DNA from: a bacterium
GTDB taxonomy: Bacteria; Vulcanimicrobiota; JABDET01
Direction of reading: 5' to 3'
Assembly: GCA_021817145.1 (NCBI GenBank)
Contig: JAKAVV010000002.1
Location: 1-64,000, forward strand
Length of the DNA: 64,000 nt
Under the pieces are notes generated by a model. The model made no database searches and was not told the DNA's origin. It saw nothing but the letters and a program-made list of their open reading frames with translations. Every line of letters begins with the position of its first letter. Position 1 is the stretch's first letter. A program made the translations under genes and the position numbers. Shown here in pieces: positions 43,407 through 51,845 of this stretch.

Positions 43407-45818
43407 TCATTTTTCATATCGGCACACGCCGTACTGACAGGGGATAATCCCTTGAGGCACAGGAATAAAAACTTTCCTTAAATTGATGATTGTCTTTTTG
43501 GAAACAGGGATCAAAAGAAAGAAACGATAAACATGGTGATTGTATTTTAAAGAAGCAGGATATTTACCGGGAGGGATATTCTCAAAATAAAGATCCCCAT
43601 TCCCTCCAACAGGAGAACGATAGGTTTTTGTTTTTGTTTTTACTTTTAATTCTCCATAATTTGGAATGAGAATTTTTCCTTTCCAGTTCAGCAGAACTTT
43701 CCCAATAATCATTTGAAAACGGTAAACGGGAAAAACGATCAAAGCCCCTCCTCTATCTGTTGGGGCAATAGTTATTTCTGTTGTTCTCACTTCATAATTT
43801 AAAGGAATATCTTTCTGCGCAATCGAGATTTTATTCCCATAATAAGGGAGCATTTCAGGAATTAAAAGTTCCCCTTTAGCATTGGTTATTCCAATAAGCT
43901 GGTTTTGAGAATAAACTCTGACCCCTTTGATCCCTGGGACTTCTACTAAAGCAAACCCTTGTTCAATTGTCCGGGAAGCGTAAAACTTCCCTCCAATCCC
44001 CACAATCCCCCCTGAAACAGTTAAATTGGTTGAACTATGTCCACCCTGTTCCGCTTCATTCAATTCATAAAGACCAATAGGGGATTGATAATCCAGCTCC
44101 CCTGTAAAATCGTTCCCAGCTCCTGTTCGAGAACTTTGCAAGTCTTGAGAATCCTGGAGATTATACCCATATCCAACCCCTTGCGGCAGGGATTTTTGAA
44201 GTTCAAGGGATCGCGTGGTTTCCCCTTTTTTCGTATCAATAGAGAGATTGGCTGTGCTTTCACTCCCAAACCCATAATTTAATCCAATCTCAACTTCATT
44301 CTCCGATCCACTTGATGTTGAATTAGAGTGGGTCGCCTGGAAAAACATCCCTAATCCACCAGGAAGAGTAAGAGTATCCAGAAGAGATAAAGAATCGCTT
44401 CTGCTGTTCCCTGGAAATCGAGAGGATAAATACTGCAAAGTTAAACTCCCTAAAAATCCCGCGGGAAAACTGAAAGAACCTGTCTGCTGCAGGAGAGGGC
44501 GTTCAAAATTAGGGGGAAGACCAAGATTCGAATAATGAGAGCTCTGAAATTCAGCAAAATAATTAAACCCAAACTTTTTCCCCTGATACTCATACCCAAA
44601 AGATGCCCCCTCTCCAAAAAATCCTTGACTTTGGCTGCCTGCCAGTGAAGCCGTAATCTGTCCGATTGGCGTGGCTGCAGTTATCACAGGACCTCCACTG
44701 ATCATCCCTGGCTCCCCCTGCAGCTGAAAACCAGCAGTTAAAGAATCGCTCAGCCCTTTTTCTCGAAAAACCGAAAAAGCCAAGGGCCCATAATCAAAAC
44801 TAGAAGTTCCAAGCCCTTCTCTCACAAACCCTAAATTATAGCTGAATTTTTCAAGCCCTTTAGCTAAAAGTTGGCTGGAATAATAATAAGGGTAAGAGAG
44901 CTGCTGCACCTGACCAAAAGCGTTTTTGATCAGCACTTTCACATTCCCGCTGCCTGTAACAATCGGAAGATTTTGGAGATTAAATTCACCAGGCTGTAGA
45001 TTGATCTGACGAGAAAGCTGTCCATTGATATAAACTTGAGCAACAGAAGGGGTTGTTACCGCCCCTCCAATATTGAAAGAAGGGCTGCTGATAAAATATG
45101 GATTTAATCCAAAATCGCTGGAATAGTTAATCCCTGCTATAGGAGCGCTTCCACCTAAAGGGGTATTGGATTGAACAAAAGTGTCTCCCGCGGTTAAAGT
45201 GGTTAAATTCACAGGATCATTGAGTGTATAATTGGTTAAATCACGAACCAGCTCCCCTGAAGGAGAGCGGAAAAAACTGCTGTATAAAAGCCCGCCATTT
45301 AAGCTGTAACCTGCTTCTCCAAATAAACTGGGCTGCTTAAAATTTGCCAATCCTAAAGAATAATTAAAGAAAAAACTGCTGTTCTTGCTGTAAAGAACAG
45401 GTGTGTGGACAGGATAGCGAAGGCTTAAGCTTCTTTTCCCAAGAAGCGAAGGGGCTGCCATAAGACTTAAAACCGCTCTTTCCATAAGAAGTTTAAAGGT
45501 AACCTCTGGAGATAAAGATAAAAGAGAAACATATTTTTTTTGATGGATGATCTCTCTTGTCCCTTTAAAACCCCGCAGCCCCGCGTTTTTTAAATCAGAG
45601 ACTTGAACCAGAATATCTTTCCCTTTTAAAAAAATGAAAATCTGATCTTTTTTTACTTTATTCACTTCGAGAAGAATCAAAGCAGACTGAAGTTCAGAGT
45701 GAGCCTGAACAGGGATCTGAAAAAAAATACACAGAACAAAACAGAAACTTAAAAAGCGGAAAAGTTGGACACCTGCTTCAATTTTCTTCTTTTTCTCGCA
45801 GAGCCCCTTTTTGGACAC
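43407..45818 (-). CDS. Outer-membrane usher of an archaic chaperone-usher pilus
   Basis: About 803 residues with signal peptide (helix LFRFLSFCFVLCIFFQIPVQA). Parts in order: an N-terminal domain that recruits chaperone-subunit pairs (40-140), a long beta barrel with the plug domain near 250-330 (PYFISSPSFNIGGAV, VAQVYINGQLSRQINLQPGEF), and C-terminal domains ending with a Cys pair (IPCQYGVC). It threads pilin subunits through the outer membrane. Start: GTG 45818 is placed just after the chaperone stop; an in-frame start at 45881 would overlap the chaperone by 59 bases and bury the signal, but neither has a good ribosome binding site. Confidence 0.88.
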   Translation of the reverse strand: MSKKGLCEKKKKIEAGVQLFRFLSFCFVLCIFFQIPVQAHSELQSALILLEVNKVKKDQIFIFLKGKDILVQVSDLKNAGLRGFKGTREIIHQKKYVSLLSLSPEVTFKLLMERAVLSLMAAPSLLGKRSLSLRYPVHTPVLYSKNSSFFFNYSLGLANFKQPSLFGEAGYSLNGGLLYSSFFRSPSGELVRDLTNYTLNDPVNLTTLTAGDTFVQSNTPLGGSAPIAGINYSSDFGLNPYFISSPSFNIGGAVTTPSVAQVYINGQLSRQINLQPGEFNLQNLPIVTGSGNVKVLIKNAFGQVQQLSYPYYYSSQLLAKGLEKFSYNLGFVREGLGTSSFDYGPLAFSVFREKGLSDSLTAGFQLQGEPGMISGGPVITAATPIGQITASLAGSQSQGFFGEGASFGYEYQGKKFGFNYFAEFQSSHYSNLGLPPNFERPLLQQTGSFSFPAGFLGSLTLQYLSSRFPGNSRSDSLSLLDTLTLPGGLGMFFQATHSNSTSSGSENEVEIGLNYGFGSESTANLSIDTKKGETTRSLELQKSLPQGVGYGYNLQDSQDLQSSRTGAGNDFTGELDYQSPIGLYELNEAEQGGHSSTNLTVSGGIVGIGGKFYASRTIEQGFALVEVPGIKGVRVYSQNQLIGITNAKGELLIPEMLPYYGNKISIAQKDIPLNYEVRTTEITIAPTDRGGALIVFPVYRFQMIIGKVLLNWKGKILIPNYGELKVKTKTKTYRSPVGGNGDLYFENIPPGKYPASLKYNHHVYRFFLLIPVSKKTIINLRKVFIPVPQGIIPCQYGVCRYEK

Positions 45819-45822
45819 CAGT

Positions 45823-46644
45823 TTATGGGAGACAGCCCCCTGCTTGCACAGGATAACTGGCTTCCAACACAGACTGAACATTGTCCGGTTTGTTTAATCT
45901 TCTCCCTTTCATCATCATGTGGAGAGTTTGGGCTTTCACTGTTATCACTTTGATTTTGCCGCATTTAGAGTAAGGAATCTTCACTTGATATTCTCTGGTC
46001 TCATTTGGCAGCACATACCATCCTGTAATATTTTGGTAAAAGATCGGTTTCCCATTTTTCGCCAACCCAGTAACTTTAATATTTTGAGGAACATAATAAA
46101 CTGTTCCATGGTTCACGAAAGTGAAAGAAAAAATGCGGTGATGAAGGTTGAAATAAGTTATTTTGCCATTCAAGATCTGTTTTTCAGGAAGAATGAAAAT
46201 AGGGACAGAAATATTGAGCAGCAGTCTAACCGCATTTCCTGGAGAAGTGGAAGAAGGGAGTTCTCTTACCAGCAGTCTGTAAGTTTTTTCAACCTTTGTA
46301 AAAGGGGACTCTGTCCCAATTCGAATGATCCTGGTTTTATTCCCTGGCAGAGTTAAAAGCCTTGGAAAATATACTAGATCCTCGCTTGGGCGGAGGAGAA
46401 ATCTCCCTAAAGGGGTTTGTTTCCAGGAAAAAAGTCGAACTTGAAACCGAATGGAACGAGAGGATTCATTTTGAATTCTAAGGATATTGATGTTCTTTCT
46501 GGTAGAGATAAAAATCATGGAAGGTCTTACTGTAAAAGTCGCGGGAAAAGCGGTCTGAAATAAAAAAAAGAAAAGAACCAGAAGGAAAAACCTTCCAGTT
46601 ATTCCTCTCTTTTTTCTCTCTTCTTTTTCGTTAGAAAGTGACAA
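45823..46644 (-). CDS. Periplasmic pilus chaperone (PapD/CsuC type)
   Basis: A 273-residue protein with signal peptide (FFLLVLFFFLFQTAFPA) and two Ig-like domains. Domain 1 keeps the family pattern PSMIFISTRKNINILRIQNESSRSIRFQVRLFSW and the LVYFPRLLTLPGNKTRIIRIG stretch with RLLVRELP; these donate a strand to pilins during folding. The start is TTG 46644, 13 bases inside the upstream pilin gene, with no better alternative. It serves the three SCPU pilins and the usher encoded around it. Confidence 0.85.
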   Translation of the reverse strand: MSLSNEKEERKKRGITGRFFLLVLFFFLFQTAFPATFTVRPSMIFISTRKNINILRIQNESSRSIRFQVRLFSWKQTPLGRFLLRPSEDLVYFPRLLTLPGNKTRIIRIGTESPFTKVEKTYRLLVRELPSSTSPGNAVRLLLNISVPIFILPEKQILNGKITYFNLHHRIFSFTFVNHGTVYYVPQNIKVTGLAKNGKPIFYQNITGWYVLPNETREYQVKIPYSKCGKIKVITVKAQTLHMMMKGRRLNKPDNVQSVLEASYPVQAGGCLP

Positions 46645-47122
46645 CCGCTGTTACCGTATCAGAATAATTAGCTGATGGCTCTAGTTCTCCTGCAGGAATC
46701 TGACCATAACCATAAGCATAATAAGTGGTGTAAGGGAGAATATTGAAAGTAACGGGTGTGCTGGAGTTCCAAACCGTTGAATAGGTAGAATCTGTGTAAA
46801 TATCATAACTTAAATACTGCCCTGCTCCATTTGACATGGCTCTTGTGGTTCCAGAAGCATAACTACTGTAATCCCCATTATTGGGGTAAATGGCAATTGT
46901 TCCATATCCATTGCAGTTTACTCCAATGGAGTTGGCATACCGGAGTGGAGCGGTATTCCCTGGGTCATAAGTTCCAAAAGTCATATTATCTGTGGTCACA
47001 GTGCAGGCGCTTGCGGCAATTGTGGCTGTTACTGAAAAAGTGGCGGTTACTGTTTTCGCAAATGCCTCTAATGCAGCAGATAAAAAGAGAAACGAGAGGA
47101 TGATTAAAAAGCTTTTTTTCAT
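46631..47122 (-). CDS. Spore-coat-U-domain pilin
   Basis: A 163-residue exported pilin: signal peptide to about residue 22 (EAFA), then one SCPU domain with ACTVTTDNMTFGTYDPGNTAPL, a second Cys in IGVNCNGYG, and the closing GQIPAGELEPSANYSDTVTAVVTF. The pattern Gly-x-x-x-Y-Asp-Pro and the final Y-x-D-T-V-T-V-x-V/F strand are diagnostic. GAGGAGTGAAGTGAG precedes the ATG. It has a strong promoter and begins the chaperone-usher operon. Confidence 0.9.
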   Translation of the reverse strand: MKKSFLIILSFLFLSAALEAFAKTVTATFSVTATIAASACTVTTDNMTFGTYDPGNTAPLRYANSIGVNCNGYGTIAIYPNNGDYSSYASGTTRAMSNGAGQYLSYDIYTDSTYSTVWNSSTPVTFNILPYTTYYAYGYGQIPAGELEPSANYSDTVTAVVTF

Positions 47123-47176
47123 CTCACTTCACTCCTCATTTTTACTTTCACTCTTTTTCTTCTATCCTTACTCTTT

Positions 47177-47205
47177 ATTTTACCATATCAGGCTTAAAAG
47201 TTCAA
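47177..47205 (-). promoter_or_regulatory. Promoter of the pilin-chaperone-usher operon
   Basis: Minus-strand TTGAAC (47205-47200), 17-base spacer, TAAAAT (47182-47177), 55 bases before ATG 47122. Confidence 0.65.
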
Positions 47206-47296
47206 GCCTTCCCAACTCTTGAGAGAGGAGACAGGGTGGACTGCCCCCTCTCTGACCAAGGATTGGCTTCTGCGCCAATCCTTAAATTGATAACCT

Positions 47297-47887
47297 TTAA
47301 AAACTAACAGTCATTACGACAGAGTCGCCGTAATTAGCAACTGGCTCATTCTGGCTGGCAGGGATTTGTCCATATATTGTGGTAGGATCAGATGTTCCAG
47401 GTTCATTGTAACAAGGAGCGTTTGAGCTAGTGCAAAGTGGCAAGCTCAAAGGTGTGCCGCCAGTAATCGGCCATAGGGTAGTACGGGCGCTGTCCTCATA
47501 CATATTATAGCCAAGGTAAGCGACAGTACTATCATTCATTGCCCAATGTGATGCTGGCGTTGTTGTTGGGATATTGGCACTATTGTTCCCTACTCCAAAA
47601 ATTATTGTAGGGTTGCTCCCTTGTGTGCAAGTAATGGTTGTTGTTGCTGTGCTATTTAAGGGGAGTCCTGTGGTTGGGTCATAACTCGCAAAGGTTAAAC
47701 TGGCTGCCGTTATTGAGCAGTCAGCTATTACGCTGGCGCTAACTGCAATATTATTAGTTGATGTGGTGGTTGCAAATGCTTTTGGGGCAAAATACCACAA
47801 TCCTGCAGCAGCAGCAGAAAAAAAGACAAACAGTAGAATAGGGGCATACGTCTTGAGAAAAGATTTTTTACTTTTATTTTTGGTCAT
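47297..47887 (-). CDS. Spore-coat-U-domain pilin, probably major subunit
   Basis: A 196-residue pilin with a long basic signal peptide (MTKNKSKKSFLKTYAP, then hydrophobic, cleavage after KAFA near residue 39) and one SCPU domain: CSITAASLTFASYDPTTGLPL, TTITCTQGSNPTIIFGVG and the final GQIPASQNEPVANYGDSVVMTVSF. Compared with the next pilin it carries an insertion with an extra Cys pair (LCTSSNAPC). It is the first gene in transcription order and has its own near-consensus promoter, which would suit the most abundant subunit. Confidence 0.88.
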   Translation of the reverse strand: MTKNKSKKSFLKTYAPILLFVFFSAAAAGLWYFAPKAFATTTSTNNIAVSASVIADCSITAASLTFASYDPTTGLPLNSTATTTITCTQGSNPTIIFGVGNNSANIPTTTPASHWAMNDSTVAYLGYNMYEDSARTTLWPITGGTPLSLPLCTSSNAPCYNEPGTSDPTTIYGQIPASQNEPVANYGDSVVMTVSF

Positions 47888-47922
47888 AAGACCACCTCCT
47901 GATTATTTTTCTTTTCTCTTCT

Positions 47923-47952
47923 ATTGTAAAATCACCTAGTCAGGTTTGTCAA
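47923..47952 (-). promoter_or_regulatory. Promoter of the first SCPU pilin gene
   Basis: Minus-strand TTGACA (47952-47947), 18-base spacer, TACAAT (47928-47923). Confidence 0.65.
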
Positions 47953-48025
47953 GTTTGTAAAGAAATCTTAACAATTAAGGGACGCCCCCACTTCATGAGA
48001 AAACTCCCAATTCGAAAAATCCCTA

Positions 48026-48080
48026 ATGATTTCTCTTGTCAATCAGTAATCCAATGATTCAGTAATCCAATGATTTGAAC
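48026..48080 (-). pseudogene. Broken 3' end of a second coiled-coil gene (family B)
   Basis: Bases 48027-48059 repeat the last 33 bases or so of the gene at 50651-51067 with only one or two changes. A 20-base stretch (CAGTAATCCAATGATT) is then duplicated, which destroys the frame (minus strand reads QIIGLLNHWITD then stop). It lies in the same position, after a family A gene, as the intact family B gene at 50651. Confidence 0.65.
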
Positions 48081-48111
48081 TGCCTCATCCAGGAATGAAA
48101 AGGGTTCCTTT

Positions 48112-48444
48112 TTAATGTTTAAAAACAATGGCGATCATTAAAGAAATCCAACCTAAAAACCCAGTTCCAACCATCCAGGTAAACTTTCTATCTATATCTC
48201 GCCTGAGCTGACTGAATTTGTCATCCACACGCTCAAACTTGTCATCCATCTTGTTAAACTTGTCATCCATTTCTTGATGCATCTGATCAAACTTGTCATC
48301 TATCTTATTAAACTTCTCCGTCATTTCATGATGGATCTCTCTCATCCAATTTTCCAGAGACTCCAATTTTTGACGAATCAATTCCATTAAAATCTCCAGC
48401 CTCGAAACTCTTTCCGGTAAATCCTGCGGGTTTGGAATAACCAT
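48112..48444 (-). CDS. Coiled-coil protein with C-terminal membrane helix (family A, copy 1)
   Basis: A 110-residue protein. Residues 10-80 are a long charged coiled coil with repeats such as EMTEKFNKIDDKFDQMHQEMDDKF; residues 88-107 (FTWMVGTGFLGWISLMIAIVF) form a membrane helix, so the coil should project from the membrane. Two further copies (50165-50443, 51202-51567) have the same first 40 and last 40 residues and differ in the number of repeats (110, 92 and 121 residues). AAGGAGG precedes the ATG. Function unknown; such proteins can act as spacers or trimeric stalks. Confidence 0.75.
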   Translation of the reverse strand: MVIPNPQDLPERVSRLEILMELIRQKLESLENWMREIHHEMTEKFNKIDDKFDQMHQEMDDKFNKMDDKFERVDDKFSQLRRDIDRKFTWMVGTGFLGWISLMIAIVFKH

Positions 48445-48574
48445 AAAAATTTCCTCCTTTACTCTTTTCTTGGTTTAAAACCATTCTCCCCTCTAGCCTA
48501 ACACAGGGGTGTCAAAAATCTGTCAAAAATAAAGATAAATGACGCGAAAATTTTAAACCTGGAAATTTTTTTAG

Positions 48575-50152
48575 TTATCTTCTGTCAGAGCGAGAACTTA
48601 ACCAATACAGATGAATATGATCCCATTTCACAATACTCCCTAAATGATACGATTTTAAAAGAGTTTGATGCCTCAAAATCCAGCCGCGAACCTTTAAATG
48701 CGGGTCAACAAGAAGAGGCTGGCAGAGAACAAGCCATTCTCTTCCTCCCATTTTTTGATTCTTTTTCACTTCTTCTTTTACTTCAGGCAGCAGGGCTTCA
48801 GTCACAGGATAAACCAGAATAGAACTCCTGTTCGCGCGGTCAAAAAGTGTGTAAGTTGACATTTTCCCTATCCAGTGAACAGAAAAATAAGGGGAAAGAT
48901 AGTACCAGAGTGGATACTGCCCCATTCCTGTTTCAACAAAGATCAGATCCGTTTTTTTTAAATGGTGTCTGATAAGGCTCGCGGCTTTTCTCCAATCTTG
49001 TATTTGATAAGAGGAGCCATGCCCTAAAAGAGAAAAGACCCAGGAAAATAAGCTCAAAAAAATTAAAATTCCATAAACAGGGTAAGCTGCTGGTTTGGGC
49101 ATGCTGAAAATACCGTAAATAAACAAAAGAAAAAAGTAAGGGACGCATAAAATTAAATACCGAAAAGCAAAAATATGCCGGGGTGAAAAATGAGAGATGA
49201 AAAAGGGAACGCAGTAGGGAACCGCAAAAAGCAGCGCCAAAAAAATCCCTTTCTCTTTTTCATCTTTATACAAAACCCAAAATCCCCAAACCAGAAATTC
49301 AAGAGATAAAAAAGAAGCGGCAAAGTAAAAGAACAAGGGGATCCTTAAGAAAAATCTTCTGGGTTCTAAAAACAATCCCAAATAATAAAAGAAGTTTCCC
49401 CACGTGGCTTTTGGCATCCCTGTGTCAATGGCATGAACAAACTGGAGGAAAAATACAGGCGCCCAGGGGGAAAAAAGCAGGGTTAAAATCAGAGGCATCC
49501 ATACCGCTTCTCTCCATCTTTTCCTGACAAGAAGAAAGATCCACTGCCCCATAATAATAAACCCTGTGTAATAATGGGTGTATAAAGATAAAGTGGCAAA
49601 AACATAATACAAAAGCCAGTGTTTAAGACTGCTTCTTTGAGAATCTTCCCTGCTCTGCCTATTCTTGTCTGCGCTCCGCATATTCTTGCCTGAAGAGCCG
49701 ATTGACTGCAGTGAGCCTGAATAAGCTTTCCAAAACCAAAAAGTGGAAATCAAAGAAAAACAAGTGGCATAAGGATACATTCGGATATTGGTTTCAGCTT
49801 TTAAAGCCATTACAGCGCAAGCCCAGAAAAGAGCGGCTAAAATTCCTCGTTTTTCTCCGAGCAGCTCCTTACCCAACAGATAAACAAAAATACAGTTAGC
49901 CACTCCACAGATCACAGAAGGGAAACGAAGATAAGCCTCTTTATCTCCACCCATCATCCAGAAATGCAGAAAAGTGTAAAAAATAAAAGGATGGGCATCA
50001 TAAGGGATTAATTTCATGAATTCTGGAAAAGAATGGGATGCCATGAAAACACTGAACGCTTCATCCACCCCAAGACTCTGTTTCCCAAGAAAAAGAATAC
50101 GGAGAACAAAAGCAAAAAGCCCAAGTCCAACACCAGTCCAAAACTTTCTCAC
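48575..50152 (-). CDS. GT-C family membrane glycosyltransferase (PMT/ArnT-like)
   Basis: A 525-residue protein with 10 or more membrane helices. The N-terminal helix is followed by LGVDEAFSVFMASHSFPEF, where the Asp-Glu pair is the typical catalytic acidic motif in the first outer loop of polyprenyl-phosphate-sugar transferases; HPFIFYTFLHFW and ETNIRMYPYAT are further family features. It should move a sugar from a lipid carrier to a protein or glycolipid on the periplasmic side. A fragment of an identical 3' end lies at 50575-50613, so the gene was once duplicated. Confidence 0.85.
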   Translation of the reverse strand: MRKFWTGVGLGLFAFVLRILFLGKQSLGVDEAFSVFMASHSFPEFMKLIPYDAHPFIFYTFLHFWMMGGDKEAYLRFPSVICGVANCIFVYLLGKELLGEKRGILAALFWACAVMALKAETNIRMYPYATCFSLISTFWFWKAYSGSLQSIGSSGKNMRSADKNRQSREDSQRSSLKHWLLYYVFATLSLYTHYYTGFIIMGQWIFLLVRKRWREAVWMPLILTLLFSPWAPVFFLQFVHAIDTGMPKATWGNFFYYLGLFLEPRRFFLRIPLFFYFAASFLSLEFLVWGFWVLYKDEKEKGIFLALLFAVPYCVPFFISHFSPRHIFAFRYLILCVPYFFLLFIYGIFSMPKPAAYPVYGILIFLSLFSWVFSLLGHGSSYQIQDWRKAASLIRHHLKKTDLIFVETGMGQYPLWYYLSPYFSVHWIGKMSTYTLFDRANRSSILVYPVTEALLPEVKEEVKKNQKMGGREWLVLCQPLLVDPHLKVRGWILRHQTLLKSYHLGSIVKWDHIHLYWLSSRSDRR

Positions 50153-50164
50153 CAGGGTTCCTTT

Positions 50165-50443
50165 TTAATGTTTAAAAACAATGGCGATCATTAAAGAAAT
50201 CCAACCTAAAAACCCAGTTCCAACCATCCAGGTAAACTTTCTATCTATATCTCGCCTGAGCTGACTGAATTTGTCATCCACACGCTCAAACTTGTCATCT
50301 ATCTTCTCAAACTTCTCGGTCATTTCATGATGGATCTCTCTCATCCAATTTTCCAGAGACTCCAATTTTTGACGAATCAATTCCATTAAAATCTCCAACC
50401 TCGAAACTCTTTCCGGTAAATCCTGCGGGTTTGGAATAACCAT
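50165..50443 (-). CDS. Coiled-coil protein with C-terminal membrane helix (family A, copy 2)
   Basis: A 92-residue version, the shortest of the three. Head (MVIPNPQDLPERVSRLE) and tail (membrane helix FTWMVGTGFLGWISLMIAIVF) are identical to copy 1; 18 residues of the coil are missing. The 5' flank up to about 180 bases, including the AAGGAGG site, also matches copy 1. It is 12 bases from the start of the glycosyltransferase gene, and both run in the same direction. Confidence 0.75.
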   Translation of the reverse strand: MVIPNPQDLPERVSRLEILMELIRQKLESLENWMREIHHEMTEKFEKIDDKFERVDDKFSQLRRDIDRKFTWMVGTGFLGWISLMIAIVFKH

Positions 50444-50574
50444 AAAAATTTCCTCCTTTACTCTTTTCTTGGTTTAAAACCATTCTCCCCTTTATCCTAA
50501 CACAGGGGTGTCAAAAATCTGCCAAAAATAAGGATAATTTAGGCGAAAATTTTCAACCTGGTAATTTTTTTTAA

Positions 50575-50613
50575 TTATCTGCTGTCAGAGCGAGAACTCA
50601 ACCAATACAGATC
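50575..50613 (-). pseudogene. Remnant of a glycosyltransferase gene 3' end
   Basis: The minus strand encodes LYWLSSRSDSR and a stop, the same as the last residues of the glycosyltransferase at 48575-50152 (LYWLSSRSDRR). The stretch between this remnant and the family A gene also matches the region after the intact transferase. The rest of that transferase copy is gone; the 138-residue coiled-coil gene follows instead. Confidence 0.75.
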
Positions 50614-50650
50614 AAAAAGTCAGAGGATTATGCAAAATCTTTTTACACGC

Positions 50651-51067
50651 CTACTGATTTCTCTTATCAATCAGTAATCCAATGATTTGATCAAGTCTCA
50701 TATTTAGCTGATCAAATCGTTGATTCGTGGATTGGATAAAATTGTCCAGTTTCATTTCTAACCTCTCAAATCGCTCATCGACCTTTTCAAATCGCTCATC
50801 GACCTTTTCAAATTGCTCATCGACCTTTTCAAATTGCTCATCGACCTTATCAAATCGCTGTTTTATTTCAGACTTGAATTCAGCTATCTCTTGTCTTATT
50901 TCAGACTTGAATTCAGATATCTCCTGCTTTGTTTCGGATCTGAACTCGGCAAATCGATCTTCTAAGCGGTTAAAGCGATCCCTCACCTCTTTTGTTCGTT
51001 CATCCAAAAGCTCATATACTGTCCCAAGTGTCGCTGCTTTTGCCAACTTTGAAACCACACTGCTCAT
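50651..51067 (-). CDS. Coiled-coil protein with seven-residue DNA-level repeats (family B)
   Basis: A 138-residue protein, almost all helical coiled coil and without a membrane helix. Residues 68-103 repeat FEKVDEQ/FEKVDER, encoded by four to five copies of a 21-bp unit (50766-50859). Other repeats, E-I-S/A-E-F-K-S-E-I, precede it. The first 25 residues (SKLAKAATLGTVYELLDERTKEV) may form a separate helix. GGAGGAAAAATG is the start. The C-terminus INGLLIDK-like IIGLLIDKRNQ is also found as a broken copy at 48026-48080. Function unknown. Confidence 0.7.
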   Translation of the reverse strand: MSSVVSKLAKAATLGTVYELLDERTKEVRDRFNRLEDRFAEFRSETKQEISEFKSEIRQEIAEFKSEIKQRFDKVDEQFEKVDEQFEKVDERFEKVDERFERLEMKLDNFIQSTNQRFDQLNMRLDQIIGLLIDKRNQ

Positions 51068-51201
51068 TTTTCCTCCTTTTCCATTGATCCGACCTCTTTT
51101 TTATCGTTCTTCTTTCTTCCATCATATCATACCTCTTTATGGAAAACAAGAGTTCTTAAGGGTTTCTTTTGCTGCACGAATGCCAACTCAACGCTATCCT
51201 T

Positions 51202-51567
51202 TTACCGTTTAAACACAATGGCGATCATTAAAGAAATCCAACCTAAAAACCCAGTTCCAACCATCCAGGTAAACTTTCTATCTATATCTCGCCTGAGCTG
51301 GCTGAATTTGTCATCCACACGCTCAAACTTGTCATCTATCTTATTAAACTTCTCCGTCATTTCATGATGCATCTGATCAAACTTGCTGTCCATTTCTTGA
51401 TGTATCTGGTCAAACTTGTCATCTATCTTCTCAAACTTCTCGGTCATTTCATGATGGATCTCTCTCATCCAATTTTCCAGAGACTCCAATTTTTGACGAA
51501 TCAATTCCATTAAAATCTCCAGCCTCGAAACTCTTTCCGGTAAATCCTGCGGGTTTGGAATAACCAT
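51202..51567 (-). CDS. Coiled-coil protein with C-terminal membrane helix (family A, copy 3)
   Basis: The longest of the three copies, 121 residues: 11 more than copy 1 and 29 more than copy 2, all in the coil (FDQIHQEMDSKFDQMHHEMTEKF). The membrane helix ends IVFKR instead of IVFKH. The upstream 100 bases match the other copies, then the similarity stops at tRNA-Glu. It is followed by the intact family B gene, suggesting that A then B was the original order. Confidence 0.75.
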   Translation of the reverse strand: MVIPNPQDLPERVSRLEILMELIRQKLESLENWMREIHHEMTEKFEKIDDKFDQIHQEMDSKFDQMHHEMTEKFNKIDDKFERVDDKFSQLRRDIDRKFTWMVGTGFLGWISLMIAIVFKR

Positions 51568-51674
51568 AAAAATTTCCTCCTTTACTCTTTTCTTGGTTTA
51601 AAACCATTCTCCCCTTTATCCTAACACAGGGGTGTCAAAAATCTGTCAAAAATAAGGAAGAATCTAGGATTGAC

Positions 51675-51752
51675 TGGTGACCCTGGCGGGATTCGAACCC
51701 GCGACCTCCACCTTGAAAGGGTGGCGTCCTTGTACCGCTAGACGACAGGGCC
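51675..51752 (-). tRNA. tRNA-Glu (TTC)
   Basis: On the minus strand the acceptor GGCCCTG pairs with CAGGGTC, anticodon stem CCACC/GGTGG holds loop CTTTCAA (anticodon TTC), the T-arm contains GGTTCGAATCC, and CCA is encoded (51677-51675). Confidence 0.94.
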
Positions 51753-51845
51753 AAAAACTCATTCTAAACAAAAAACAGCAATACAATTTCTTCTCATTCG
51801 GCTGAAAAAAATAAAATCCTTGAATTTAAAAAAGGACATCCTGGA

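Noticed and set aside
47297-47887. Spore coat protein, hence a spore former
   Set aside because: SCPU domains with a PapD chaperone and usher belong to archaic pili; no sporulation genes are present.
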